From: Sipunculus nudus
Taxonomy: Eukaryota; Annelida; Sipuncula; Golfingiida; Sipunculidae
Direction of reading: 5' to 3'
Assembly (NCBI GenBank): GCA_026874595.1
Contig: CM049315.1
Coordinates: 37,898,164 to 37,962,163, forward strand
DNA: 64,000 nucleotides
The position numbers and the translations under genes are program-made. This document shows, one piece after another, positions 48,003-59,716 of this stretch; the first letter of the stretch is position 1, and every line of letters starts with the position of its first letter. The notes under the pieces are model-generated. The model was not told the origin of the DNA, searched no databases, and was given only the letters and a program-made list of their open reading frames with translations.

Positions 48003-48425
48003 TATGGCTTTTTACAGTTCAGATAGGGAAATGCACCTTTTATCCCATACCACGAGGTAATGCTAAAGTGAGAAACAACTCACAGCTTCCTAGAGCTCAT
48101 GGGTTACTGGCACGACCCAGGTAGAAATGTTAAGATCTGTGACGAGGAGGCTAGAAACCAACTTCTGACCCCATGCATGTAACAATCTGGGTTCTTGTCT
48201 CTAGGTTATGGTTTTTAGGCTTCTATCAAGACACAACACATGACATGCCTGACAAAAGCCATGTTTTATTATGGACTCCCAACTTATTCAAAGAGTGACC
48301 ACTAGGTAGCAGCACATATACATATCATCACAAAATGTAGTGGATTTTCCTTATTTGTCTGTATAGGGAGCCAAATATTTTATTCTTAAAGAAATTTAAA
48401 TTATCATGTGATCCACCTGAATCTG

Positions 48426-48426
<1 letters not shown>
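48003..48426. other. Sequence upstream of gypsy copy A
   Basis: Possible 5' leader or LTR remnant of copy A. A second LTR was not found, so this is not proven. No genes. Confidence 0.35.

Positions 48427-48490
<64 letters not shown>
48427..48490. repeat. (TA)19 followed by (GA)13 microsatellite
   Basis: A perfect TA run (48427-48464) passes directly into GA (48465-48490), then impure GA/AAAG to about 48525. Confidence 0.95.
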
Positions 48491-48496
<6 letters not shown>

Positions 48497-49082
48497 GAAA
48501 AAGAGAGAATGAGAGAGAAAGGGAAGTTTGTTTTGATATACTTGGATGAATCACTGGTCATGCTGTAAGGAAATCTGTGTAGTTGTCGCATCTTTAACCT
48601 TTAGTCGTTATTGAATTTTAACGTGGGCATTCAATCAGATTATCTGTTATATCCAGCTGATGACCTGGTATACCACACAGCACCTCCCACACAGCAAGAC
48701 CATTGGATATGGCATTTATCAAACAAAGGGTCCTGATGGTCTGTTGTTCACACATCCATTCTTTTGGCATCAAAGGCTTGATTCAGTAAATAGATACCTG
48801 TTGCCACATGTTCTTGTGTGGGCAGCTCAGTGTGATGTAAGCTGACGTAGGTCCATCACACAATTGGTGCCTCATGAATCACTGATAGATCTGACTCTGA
48901 CGCAGCTCTGCCTCATAACCCTCTTCTTTGAAATCTAAATGAAGGTTTTGGAAGTTCATATGTACATTGTCTTATAACTGTCTGATACAGTGTGTTGATA
49001 ATCCTGTATAGGCAATGCTTCTAAATATCTCATAATATCTGTTTCCTCAATCATTTCATCAATTAACAATATATTTATTAAA

Positions 49083-49084
<2 letters not shown>

Positions 49085-49115
<31 letters not shown>
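49085..49115. repeat. (AT)n microsatellite
   Basis: Thirty-one bases of AT, then ATATATCTTGTAAGATATAT, itself an inverted repeat. Confidence 0.9.
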
Positions 49116-49122
<7 letters not shown>

Positions 49123-50500
49123 TCTTGTAAGATATATTATTTAATATTTCTTAAAAGTTGTGCTTTTCTTTTGAGAGGAAACATTTATCATTATCTTTAT
49201 GGAAAATGCCTTTACAAAATTAATCCTAAAAACAGAAAGATGATATGTACAAACACTCATAATAGTCCCATATACATGCACATTTGAAGATGTGCACTTT
49301 TTTCCAATTTACACACAAAATAAAGGATACTGATTTTCATGGCACGTCCTCTTTTATTTTCAAAATGTACCTATCAGCACTGTTTGCAGATGGAAAATGT
49401 TTGTAAAGGTGAGTTTGCCCAGAGTATGTGCATGGTAGGCCAAAAAGTTTTTTTTATTATAAACTCTCCTAATTTTTACATCACAAATTCACAATACATG
49501 GGTCTCAGATCAACAAAATTTTATTCAAAGCTGTTGGGTTTATTTTTACAAACTTATTAAAAATAAATACATGGCATAACGTCAGGTGATAATTATACGA
49601 GAATATTTATAAGAACAAAGTGAAAAATTTTGGGAAATAAATAGATCATGAGAGAAGATTCTTTGGCAGTTTATGTCCATCTTAAACTTTGTTCAAAGAA
49701 ATGTGTTTTCTTTTAATGACAGTTTTAAAATAAAGGAACTTTGTGTTCAGTAAATATATACAAATATAAGATTTGTAATCTTTGTGAATCATATAATGAA
49801 TTCTGAATCAAAACTAGTCTTGACCTTCCTAAACAATTAAATGATAACAGTGGGATACTTTTGGTAATAATATCCTTTAAACATTTTCATTTAGTTTATC
49901 TATTTTGTCACTGGTGGTGTATTCTGTCTTACAAAATGTTGCCACTGTCAACATTTCCACTGGTCTTGTTTCTAGTTGTATCACCTTTAACTGTTTTCAC
50001 AAATCTGTGGTAATAGTTTTTTGCCAACTGTCCTGTCCACACTTGAGGTGACTTTTTAAATATAGTCCACTAGTCATTCCTTTGTGTTTATTAAGATATC
50101 TGTATCTCATACTTCCTCAAACTTATTGTTTTACATTAAGAAATTTTTCTACTTTTCTATTACAGCATGAAGGGTCTTTGGTACTCTAATCTCAAATAAT
50201 GTCTGATGGTCTTATTCTAAGTTTCTGTTCTGTGGCCCAGCGTCAGCTTTTGACTGGACTTGCTGATGGGACTTTCCACTTTCAGAGTAAAATCTAAATG
50301 CGTTCTGATGCTGTGTGTTTAGATGCTGTGGTCTGCTCAAGAGTTCTGTTCTTGAAGATTGTTGACATTGTTGCCTCTTGTATTGCTAGCCTGTCTAAAG
50401 TTGTGGCTTAACGGTAGTTGTTCTTTTTGTTGGTTAGTTTAGTCAGCCCAAGATGTCTTCGATTGTTATAATGTTCCCATTGATTAAAATTGATGATTTA
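49116..50500. other. Nothing recognised
   Basis: AT-rich sequence. From about 49900 rightward it may be the worn 3' part of gypsy copy B, but no protein block could be read. Confidence 0.4.
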
Positions 50501-50639
50501 ACTTCTAGGAACTATGATGGTCAATTACTATAGCTGGCAGCCAGTTCTGAGTGACTGAGTATGAAATCTGTCATGACTAAAATGCCAGCAGTTTGACGTA
50601 CTACTTTCTCACTTTCTCTTGATCAAGCTGTCTCTTAAT

Positions 50640-51187
50640 TTATGCATGATCAAATGCATCTGGCCAACTGGTAGAGGACCACCTCCCAGTCCATGGCTTC
50701 TAGCATCACACTGTGTAGACATGTTCTTGCTTTCCTGCTGTGGCTTGAGCCATAAAGAAATCAATGTCTTGCTTGTTCACTTCTCTCAAAGGTGTATCAG
50801 CTTGGCTCCTGTCTTGTAAGATTTTGCTCAAATACTTGACCACTCCAAGAAATCTTCTGCTGTCTTGTTTGCTTTTGGGTCCCAGTATTTTTGTCTTAGT
50901 ATAGCTTTCCTTTTGTCCGAGCTTGATTTTGTGCCATCCTTGGTGACAGTATGTCCTACATCAACTCTTTGTTGCTTGATTTTACATTTATCAAAGTTGA
51001 ATTGCAGGTGGTATTCTGTGGCTTGATTGATCACAGATTTTTATCATGGTCATGCTCATTAGTGGCAGCTATTAAAATGTCATCTATTATGGCTTTAACA
51101 CCTTTGACACTTCCTGAAATTCTGTCCATTGTACGCTGGAAAATTCCAGGAGATGAATTTAAACCAAGGGGAAAACCATGCCAATAG
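50640..51187 (-). pseudogene. Reverse transcriptase fragment of gypsy copy B
   Basis: RT palm motifs LNSSPGIFQRTMD and IIDDILIAATNEHDHD, then KCKIKQQRVDVGHTVTKDG (the connection region) after one frameshift or stop. RNase H is not clearly readable after it. Confidence 0.8.
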
Positions 51188-51978
51188 TTGCAACCTTGAG
51201 GGGTATACAAGGTAGTGCGTTAGCTAGGCTAATGATCAGGTTTGATTTCCAAGAAACCTTATTTTACACCTGACCTCTCTGTAGGGAGTGTGTTATTCTT
51301 GGTGACAGAGATCATGGAGGTGACCCGATATTTGGGTTCTGTTTTACATATTATATGACCATTTCGCCCTGTTTCCACTTGCTGCTTTTGATTTTTTCCA
51401 CATGTGCTTTAGGTTACTGTGTAGGCCTATACTATCACTGGGTTACCATTGTGTTGATTTTCAAGCTGCATGTGCCTGGCATAGCTGCAGTGCTTTTCTG
51501 ATGTTCAGGATATTTAAGCTCAATGTCCTAAACATTATTGACCCTAACAGAGATTCCCAGAGCTTAAAGGCCTGGCTTTAGAACAAAGGTCTTAGATCTA
51601 CAACCACAATGTCCTATTTGATATTCTGACATTAGACAATGTACTTGGTTGGCAAGGTTATTCTTCCCTTAAGGGTGCTGTGTATATGATTAAAACTTTC
51701 TGTCTTATATTTCGAGTGGTTGATCTGTTTCTATTTGATGGAAACTCTCTGAATAGCAATAAAGACTGTGCAGCACCAGCATCTTTTTGCATCTGTTGCT
51801 TCTTGCCTTTCTCTTTCACAGTTGTAAGCAGTATATCAACATTTTTTCTTGCAGTTTCAGCTGTGTTAACTGTTTTAGTGACATGGGCATACTCTTCACT
51901 CTTCACAAGTCTCTCTGGCTGTTGTCATTGAATGCTTCAACTTAGTCTAAACTCAGGCTTAGAGCTAGGTTTTTTACT

Positions 51979-53175
51979 TTTTATGCCCCCGCCACAAAGT
52001 GGCCGGGGCATATAGTTTTACCCATGTCTGTCATTCCGTCCTTCCGTCATTCCAAATTAATCAGTTGTACGGACTTTTTTTGCAATGCCTGCAGATATTG
52101 GCCTGATTTTTGGTGTGTGGGCAGATATAGACCAGTTACAGATCAAGTTCGCGTTTCGTCCTGGTTGACCTACTTTTGACGGTTTTACGGCTCCTAAACT
52201 TAGAAAATTTCATGAAAAATAGAAATTTTCATGACAAATACTTATGTATGGACTTTTTTTCTCAATGCCTGTAGATATTGGCCTGATTTTTTGGTGTGTA
52301 GGCAGATAATGACCAGTTACAGATCGAGTTCGCGTTTCGTCCCAGTTGACATACTTTTGACTGTTTTACGGCTCCTAAACTTAGAAAATTTCATGAAAAA
52401 TAGAAATTTTCATGACAAATATTTATGTATGGACTTTTTTTCGCACTGCCTGCAGATATTGGCCTGATTTTTTGTGTGTAGGCAGATAATTACCAGTTTC
52501 AGATTGAGTTCGCGTTTTGTCCCAGTTGACCTACTTTTGACCGTTTTACGGCTCCTGAACATAGAAAATTTCATGAAAAATATAAATTTTCATGACAAAT
52601 ACACATGTACATACTTTTTTTCGCAATATCTGCAGATATTGGCCTGATTTTTGGTGTGTAGGCAGATAATGACCAGTTTCAGATCGTGTTCGCGTTTTGT
52701 CCCAGTTGACCTACTTTTGACTGTTTGACGGTGCTCTTACATAGAAATTTCATAAAAAAGTGCACATGTACGGACTCATTTCGCAGTGCCTGCAGATACG
52801 GGCCTGATTTTTGGTGTGCAGGCAGATAATGACAGGTTACAGATCGAGTTCTTGTTTTGTCCCAGTTGACCTACTTTTGACCATTTGACTGCTCCTGAAC
52901 ATAGAAAATTTCGTGAAATTTTCATAACAAATGCATATGTACAGACTTTTTCTCCTCAGTGCCTGCAGATACCACCCTGATTTTTTGTGTGGGCAGATAA
53001 TGACAGTTACAGATCGAGTTCACGTTTCGTCACAGTTGACCTACTTTTGATTGTTTTACAGCTCCTAAACTTTTGACCATACGACACCTCCTGAACTTAA
53101 AAAATTTTTCAAAATTTAACAAATGTTTCTAATTTGCCCCAGGCGGGGGCATTCGTGTCGTTCTGACACATCTAG
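51979..53175 (+). mobile_element. Helentron-like (HINE) repeat with ATGCCCCCGCC termini, nested in gypsy copy B
   Basis: The 5' end is TTTTTATGCCCCCGCC; its 11-bp inverse GGCGGGGGCAT lies at 53142-53152. Then come a hairpin GTGTC-GTTCT-GACAC (53155-53169) and the end ATCTAG|TTT. The core is six tandem units marked by GCCTGCAGATATTGGCCTGA at 52087, 52267, 52448, 52628, 52788 and 52961 (spacings 180, 181, 180, 160, 173). It splits a gypsy element, so it is the younger of the two. No proteins. Confidence 0.82.
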
Positions 53176-53292
53176 TTTGTATCTACATGCACTACAAAAA
53201 TGACCATTTTTGTGACAAAGGTACACTTTTCATTAGCTGCTTGACAATTGATATGATTACATCTAACATTGTGACCATTTTGAGCATATATC

Positions 53293-53717
53293 TCAATTCT
53301 TTTCTGACATCTTCCTCAGATGATAAAGATTTTTCAATAACTTATGCTCTTTTTCCTGACTGGTAAACTTTTTACTTGCCTTCATAGGAGCAGGTGAGGT
53401 TTTGTTATTTTGTCCTATGCTTTTAGCCTTGGTAAGAAGGAGATCAACACCCTCTTCTGAACACTTTTCTTGTACAGCCGTGTGATAAGCATAAGCATAG
53501 TTGCGTCTTTTAACATAAGGTCTTCCTCTTGGTCCTTGCAATCTTTGACATAGTTTAAGCATGATAACATAGCAATCAAATTTCTCGGAGGATCCTTGTT
53601 ACTGCATGCAAAAATTCTCTGTGTCACATATTTGACTGTGTTTAGGAGCAACATATTGGAGGTGTTTAGCTCAGACTTGTGCTTATTCTGCTTGTTGTAC
53701 ATCCTGGCTAGTTGCAA
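53293..53717 (-). pseudogene. gag-like region of gypsy copy B
   Basis: Two overlapping frames (53717-53415 and 53562-53293) suggest one frame broken by a shift. The second reads VQEKCSEEGVDLLLTKAKS and leads into the knuckle remnant, which is why I call it gag. I do not recognise it strongly on its own. Confidence 0.45.
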
Positions 53718-53759
53718 AATTAAAGGTGGTATTTATTCTGTACCTTTATTCCTGATAAA

Positions 53760-54130
53760 AGTTGTTTGATCCCATTTGGATCTATACTAACAGTTTCTTG
53801 GAGCTAAGAAGAAGGGCTTTTGTCTTGTCCAAAGCTTCTTGGCATTTCTTGGACCACTGCTACTAACTGTTTTTAAGCAACAGTTTATATTATGGTTTCT
53901 ACAGGGTGATTTTGATCAGCAAAAAGTGTGTGTAATGGTTGAGTATGCCTAAGAATGACCACAACACCGAGATACACATAGGAGCTGGTGCACCCTCTAA
54001 AGCCTTGACCTCTTTACCTTGCTCCCAACAGGCTAATTACTCTGTGCATCTATATTTAACTTTCTGTGCAAAGAATATGCACTTGTCCTGTTTCAGGCAC
54101 AGACCTGCTTTAGAGAGTTGACCAAGTAAT
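53760..54130 (-). mobile_element. Gypsy fragment D: end of RT and start of RNase H
   Basis: The minus strand reads LSKAGLCLKQDKCIFFAQKV, then APMCISVLWSFLGILNHY, then QWSKKCQEALDKTKALLLSS, all typical of the RT connection and RNase H entry of Ty3/gypsy. It is bounded by copy B on the left and copy C on the right and is broken by stops. Confidence 0.75.
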
Positions 54131-54323
54131 GAACAAACCATCAGGGAACACCTCAACATTGAGTATCCTCTTCAACAGGTTTTCACTGTGTCGCTTGATT
54201 ATACCCAGGGCTTTTTTATACCAAATGGGCAGTGGTTATACACAAAAAGTCCTCTGTGTGTACTTATTGTTGTGTATTTCTTTGACTGTTTATCCAGCAT
54301 TATGTTTTTCAAACAAGCTCATT

Positions 54324-54377
54324 GTTATATCAAGATTGTTCTCACTTCAGTTTACAGTATTCCATAAAATATATCAC
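54324..54377 (-). repeat. LTR-like direct repeat, 3' copy
   Basis: It matches 57543-57596 at 50 of 54 positions (plus-strand start GTTATATCAAGATTGTTCTC). Confidence 0.65.
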
Positions 54378-54394
54378 ATTTCGTACCCCTTAAC

Positions 54395-54545
54395 TTTTTA
54401 GCCATCTGTAGGCTAGCAGGGATACACCAAGAGCTTGCTGTATTGAAATACCAGAGTACTTAGAAGAGTGCATACCTTTCTTTACAATGTGTACAAAATG
54501 CTCTGCAAGGCCTTGATGAATGGTTGGTTCCTCTTTGTGTCAATA
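54395..54545 (-). pseudogene. Integrase C-terminal relic of gypsy copy C
   Basis: It reads HQGLAEHFVHIVKKGMHSSK, then ISIQQALGVSLLAYR, matching the end of the integrase core (the G-AER-V stretch to the LL-YR stretch). The zinc-binding and catalytic D,D parts are absent, implying an internal deletion. Confidence 0.6.
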
Positions 54546-54699
54546 ATAAGGCCTGGTAGGTCCTCCTTTCTGACTCATCCTCCAATCTTTATGACTGCAT
54601 CATGCACCAATGAAAGTGCTGGATCTCGTTTTGTTTCTCGCTTGATCTCCACAACACTGTAGGGGCTCTAAATGTATGTTATAAAAAAAACATACAATA

Positions 54700-55079
54700 T
54701 CTTTGCCTTTCTGCTCATTTGTGGATTTGAGGGGGCAAATGAGACAAACCATTAGCATGGGCATGGTCCACTGAACTTTGTATTTGATCTCGCATTTGTA
54801 GGACAACAATTGTATAACCCATCGCTGTGGGCAGGCTGCTGCTAAAGTTTTTATTGCGGTATTTTTACCAAACAAGGTGAGAGGGCAGTGATCAGTATAC
54901 AATGTAAATATACTACCATACAGGTATTCGTGAAATCGTTTAACACAGAAAATGATTGCCAAAGCCTCCTTGTCAGTTTGAGAACAGTTTTGCTCTTTCT
55001 TATCCAGTGTTTGTGAACAAAGGCAGTTGGTCTTAATGACTGATCTGGCATGATGTGAGATATCATCGCACTCCCTCAA
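54700..55079 (-). pseudogene. RNase H of gypsy copy C
   Basis: It contains EQNCSQTDKEALAIIFCVKR, FHEYLYGSIFTLYTDHCPLT and LAAACPQRWVIQLLSYKCEI, the hallmark RNase H blocks of Ty3/gypsy. The DADG-like end is frameshifted. The integrase core that should follow is missing. Confidence 0.87.
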
Positions 55080-55269
55080 TATGGGTTGGCATCACATGCT
55101 ACCTGAACTGGTAAGTTCTGATCATAATGAATTAACACCTTTGATGATGTGATCAGTTCTTTTGCTTTAGTGAACGCCTGTTCACATTAGACAGTCCATG
55201 CCTATTCCACATGTCCATGACTTGCCTTTCTGTAACAGCTCATTCAGAGGTTTTAGCACAGACGTAAAG

Positions 55270-56148
55270 TTAGGCAAGAAATGTCCATAATAAAACTAGA
55301 AATGATCTCAGCTGAACTATACCTTCTGGTCTAGTCACTCCCACAATTGCTCTGACCTCTTCTGGAGATGTGTGTAATCTGTCCTTATGGATCAGATGAC
55401 CTGAATACTCAACAGAATCTACCAAGAAGGCACCTTCTCCTGTTTTAACACAAAGGCCATACTCCTGTAAATGTGTGAGCACCATATCCAGAGTATGTAG
55501 TTGCTCCTCTGTACTGATACTGGTCACCAGTATACCTTCCAAGCAGCACATCACCTTCGGTAAACCTTTTAAGACCTGATCCATGGCTTTCTGCAACAGG
55601 GTTTGGGCAGAAGCTGTGTACACCACAGGGTAAATGTGTCCCTTGCAGGTATTCAAGGTCAGCTATTTCTGCGACTCAAAGAGTCAATCTCTGTTTGTTG
55701 AAAGGCCTGGGCCTGATCAATCTTACTGAAATTCTGACCACCAGATAATGCTGCAAACATGTTGTCTATCTTGGGAAGAGGGGTACTCATCCTCCTTTAG
55801 CACAGGAATCAGGGTTACCTTAAAATCACTGCCCAGTCTGACAGAAGAGATCTTTTTCACAACAGGGCCCACAGGAGTGCCCAATTCACAATGGTTGATT
55901 TTAATGGGGGTACCAATCTTTTTAAGTCAAGCTATTTCTTGGTCTACAAAAGAACACAATGCATACAGCACTGGTCGCACTTTGATAAACTTTGGTTCAC
56001 ATCCCTCCATCAATGTTAACTTGGCCCTTCTCCCCTTAAAGTTTCTAAGTTCTCTCTTGAACAGGGTAGAATGTTGGCGGAGAATATTCTTTAGACCAGC
56101 ACACTCGACAGTTTCTTGTGTGTTTGCTGCCTGGTCTGTATGGTTCAA
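55270..56148 (-). pseudogene. Reverse transcriptase of gypsy copy C, catalytic site lost
   Basis: The pre-RT part (56148-55927) has KNILRQHSTLFKRELRNFKG and KVRPVLYAL. The palm and thumb (55656-55270) have LLQKAMDQVLKGLPKV, and LQEYGLCVKTGEGAFLVDSV. Where the family has an aromatic residue, any residue and two Asp, this copy reads CLEG (about 55530-55550), so it is inactive. Frames are broken between the two parts. Confidence 0.85.
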
Positions 56149-56853
56149 CCACTGTGATTTCAGTTTTGACTACTTAACTGGTAATGTCTAAGCCAATCTC
56201 GGCCAAAGTCCTTCACCCTTTTAACATATAACTGAACTTTCCGTCACTGGTTCCTGTATCATACAGTCACTCATATAACTCCCTCTGGAGTAACAGATTC
56301 ACTAGTGTATGTTTTCAGTCTCAAATTGGTATGGGGCAGTGGAAGCTTGCTAAAACATTTGTCATATAACTTTGTTGAAATGAAAGGCACAGAAGAACCA
56401 GTATCTTGCTCCATTTGTACAGAAATTCCTTCAGCAGCTGTCTTAATTTATATTGTGCTAGAAGGTGAACCATCTGATATGGCTTTCATCTGAACAAATA
56501 ATAGTTTCTCACTTTCAGATTCACTCTCTGATCCCATTAAATTAAGGTCTGAGGACTTGCCCTATTTCTTACAGCTTAGTCTTGTGTCTCTACTGGCAGT
56601 GGCTCCCCCTTGCTTCCTATGACTGCTGTGACAAATGTGCTGTACCACATCTTACCACAGTTGCCGCATTTTTCAGTACAAAATCTGTACATACCTGGTG
56701 AATGGCAGGTGCCACCACATCTGTAACATGTCTTGTTACTTGCTGGTACTGCACTGTCTCTGTTAACACATGCTCTAAAACACTTGTTCCTTTGGTTTAT
56801 TACTCAGCTCTCTGGAATCTTTTGCTAAATTTTCCCATGAAAATACTAACTGC

Positions 56854-57303
56854 TTAGCAGTCTCTTTTGAATAGCTTCATGTCACATCCCACAAAAAAAA
56901 ATTGATCCTGGAGACTATCTTCAAGACTATCACCAAACTGACAGTTCTTTGTCATTTTTTTTAATCCTAAATACTGTGAAAGAGTCACAGTCTCCTCCTG
57001 GTCTTGTTTGTAAAATCTGAATCTTTCCACTATCATTATAGGTGCATAATGGCCCTTGCATAATGGCATAGTGTTCAACAAATCTGTTAGTGATTTACTT
57101 TTAGGCAGATCAGGTGCCACAAGGGAACATAACAGTCCATACGCTTTGTCCTTGATAATAGTGAGGAAAGCCAGTACCTGCTTCTCTTCTGTACCACTAT
57201 TAGCTTGAAAAAACAGCATTTCACGTTCTGCATAAGCCTCCCAGTCCTCACAACACTTGTCGAAAAGGCGGACAGAGCTGCTCACACGAGACATTGCTAC
57301 CAT
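56854..57303 (-). pseudogene. gag of gypsy copy C
   Basis: 149 open codons with SSVRLFDKCCEDWEAYAERE at the start, FLTIIKDKAYGLL and ERFRFYKQDQEETVTLSQYL, the usual gag pattern (FY-R-Q-GE-V-Y). It ends at a stop after CQFGDSLEDSLQDQ. Nearest downstream, CYRCGG and CGNCGK knuckle remnants are read at 56740-56640. Confidence 0.85.
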
Positions 57304-57542
57304 TTTTGAAGTTCACGAGCTAATGCCCACAGTACCTGAAAACATGTTCATATGACCTCAATATAAGAAGACACATGTCCAAAACACAACTGGCACAGTC
57401 TTTGGTCCTTTATCTGTCTAACAACCCATTGTCATCACCACTTGATACGTTGTAAGGGTATAAAATGACCAACTTATGCAGCTGAGTAATCCCAGGGAAG
57501 CACATTGTTTCACCTCAAATGTGTTCACGCTGAAGTTGTGGT

Positions 57543-57596
57543 GTTATATCAAGATTGTTCTCACTTCAGTTTACGGTGTTACATAAAATACATCAC
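57543..57596 (-). repeat. LTR-like direct repeat, 5' copy
   Basis: Partner of 54324-54377, lying upstream of gag on the minus strand. A primer-binding site next to it could not be identified. Confidence 0.65.
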
Positions 57597-58159
57597 TGGA
57601 ACTTGTGCCTTTCTACAAAGTAACGGTGGTGATTTCATTCATCTTTTATGACTGTTAATCTTGTTTGTATACCAAGTGACAGTCTCACACTTTCACTGGT
57701 AATTGAGCTTGTAAGTTTTAATAGTGTCACATTTAATGTCACTCTGGCATATCTCAAGCTTTATGTTATAGTGTCTTTAATTGATTTTCTTCCATTATGT
57801 TGCAACACTATCTGGTACCCCTAATCTGACATCTTGTATGTGTACAGGAATAGTTATGTCTCTGTTTGTTCTTCTCCAATCTGTCTTATTTTCTTTATGT
57901 CATTTAGGTGTCTCACTGTGGATTAAAAATAATAATCATCTAAACTAGTGGATGCCTGTTCATCTTTCTGGAATAGGTTTTGTTTTGTATTCCTGTAATG
58001 CTGTCTGTAATGCTGTCCTTTTCTGTTCTGTCCTGTCCCTGTTCAGCATTGTGACATACATTGGCAAAGTAGTTTTGTCAACTGCTCGTAAGACAACTTT
58101 TACTATATGCTGTGCAGTTTTGTCCTTTCTAATGTTCCACTAACAGTCCATAATTTTTA
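57597..58159. other. Between gypsy copy C and the DIRS fragment
   Basis: About 560 bp. It may hold the worn rest of the DIRS RT, since minus-strand runs are long in part, but no block is certain. Confidence 0.35.
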
Positions 58160-58686
58160 CACAATTTCATTCCAGCTGTTTGACTATATGCACAGGTGTA
58201 TACTCTGCGTTGCTGCTTCTGAGTGACATATTGTTGTTCATTGGCTAGTAATGTCATCACTCATGTGGGGAGACACATCCTCCATCTGCAGTGCTTTCAT
58301 TAAGAACTGATTTTACTCCCATTGTTTGCTTATGGTTTTTGGGACTAAATTTGTCAATTTTCTTTGCGACATGTTTTTCTTGGCCTGCTGGACAAGATAT
58401 TGGGTAAAAAAACATAGTTATACAGCTGTCCTCGCCATTAAATTTGGAGCTATTTCTTTAACACGTACGGATAGATAACTAAAAGCATTAAATAATATGC
58501 ATCTTAAAGGTCAATTGATACCATGTAACAGTTTTAATCAAGCGAATACCGCTATTCAGTGATTCCATCTAAAATAGTGGTATGTAACAAAATCATTTAA
58601 ATATGATAGATTAGGAATGAGTCTATAATTGCCATCTTTTTTGGGACTGATGAAAATATTTAACACAAACTCATCTTATTATGTCA

Positions 58687-58893
58687 TCAAGGTACAATGA
58701 CTTTTTTGTCAGTAAACTTCCCAATTTCCTTATTAATGATTTTATGTTCACTTTTGTTAAAAGACAGTGAATTTGGAGTTCGCTTTTGAATAGGTTTCCC
58801 ACTGAATTTGATTGTATAACCTGTTACAGCTGTAAGATTGTTAGTCACGGTGTCCAATGTTAACTTTTTCCAGTCTTGCTCGTTGTGCTTCAA
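58687..58893 (-). pseudogene. Start of DIRS-like reverse transcriptase
   Basis: 68 codons beginning MKHNEQDWKKLTLDTV and ending KKVIVP. Continuation in other frames (about 58690-58200) gives SPKKDGNYRLIPNL, then YLSVRVKE, with stops between. Not functional. Confidence 0.75.
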
Positions 58894-59716
58894 CTGCCTA
58901 CAACAAAAATCTGAAATCTTTTTTAAAACAGTTCATTTTGGTCTCAGCAACAAATTCACAAAACTTCTGATACAAAATGTCTGATCATAAACTTTCTTGA
59001 AAACAGATTTCCTCAGCTTCAGTGGTGTACACTTGTCCACAAGTGGAGGTCCTTCTTTCTTTCCCCTTCTCCTTTCTTCTGGTGGAAGTAATTTCTTTTC
59101 CAGCTTCTGTTGCCTGGCCTGATGCTTTTCTCTTTGTCAGAGTGCCACTCATTTTTTTAACTGTGGCCATGTGTCTCTCTCCCTACCTGATTAGCCTGTT
59201 TTAGATCTCTCTGGGTTTCCTGAAGATCATCCCCAAAGAGAAATTCTGGTACTGGTTCAGCAGAAGAACATAGGGATGCATTTTTTCATAAGGGCAGGCT
59301 GTATCATCTCTTTCCTTTTCAATGATAAGTCATATGAGGCACGCACTGTCTTTTTATTTAACCGATGCACATCTAGGGTTTGGGGCACAGACAAGCAACT
59401 AACATGGCATTATCAGTAAGCTTGTATAATGCAACAGCAGCCTAAACAGTATTGGCCTTTTGCAGATTCACCATTAATCTATCTCTTTTCTTTTGAAATG
59501 TGTTTACTTGTTCTAAAGTTCAGAATTCACCCATGGGCACACTGAGATGCTCATTTATGTGACCTGGGGTAAATTTCCTGATATTTTCCTGGAGGATCTG
59601 CCTTGGGAGCAGTTTTGCAAACATTTGGTTTACAATAAATGCCAATTTCTCACCAACTAAAGGCCCATACTGTTCCTCATCTTCTAAAGAGATGCCAATA
59701 TCATCTTTAGATTCAC

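Larger units (their letters stand above)
50500..53720 (-). mobile_element. Ty3/gypsy copy B, decayed, interrupted by a nested repeat
   Basis: On the minus strand: an unidentified gag-like region (53717-53293), a degenerate knuckle (CHKNGHFCSAC, about 53222-53178), then the Helentron-like insertion 53175-51979, then a protease-to-RT spacer (51906-51400) and RT (51187-50640). The RT reads FPLGLNSSPGIFQRTMDR and AIIDDILIAA, so the catalytic Asp pair is still present, but stops and deletions abound. Confidence 0.72.
54324..57596 (-). mobile_element. Ty3/gypsy copy C with LTR-like ends and an internal integrase deletion
   Basis: On the minus strand: gag 57303-56854, zinc knuckles about 56740-56640, protease with DTGSS near 56430, RT 56148-55270, RNase H 55079-54700, then a small integrase C-terminal relic (about 54545-54395). 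A 54-bp direct repeat (57543-57596 and 54324-54377, 50 of 54 identical) bounds the element and may be LTR stubs. Stops and shifts occur in every gene. The RT catalytic Asp pair is lost. Confidence 0.82.

Noticed and set aside
47779-48060. Plus-strand frames over the gypsy region (also 46816-47130 and 51680-51931)
   Set aside because: They are antisense shadows of gag and pol remains.
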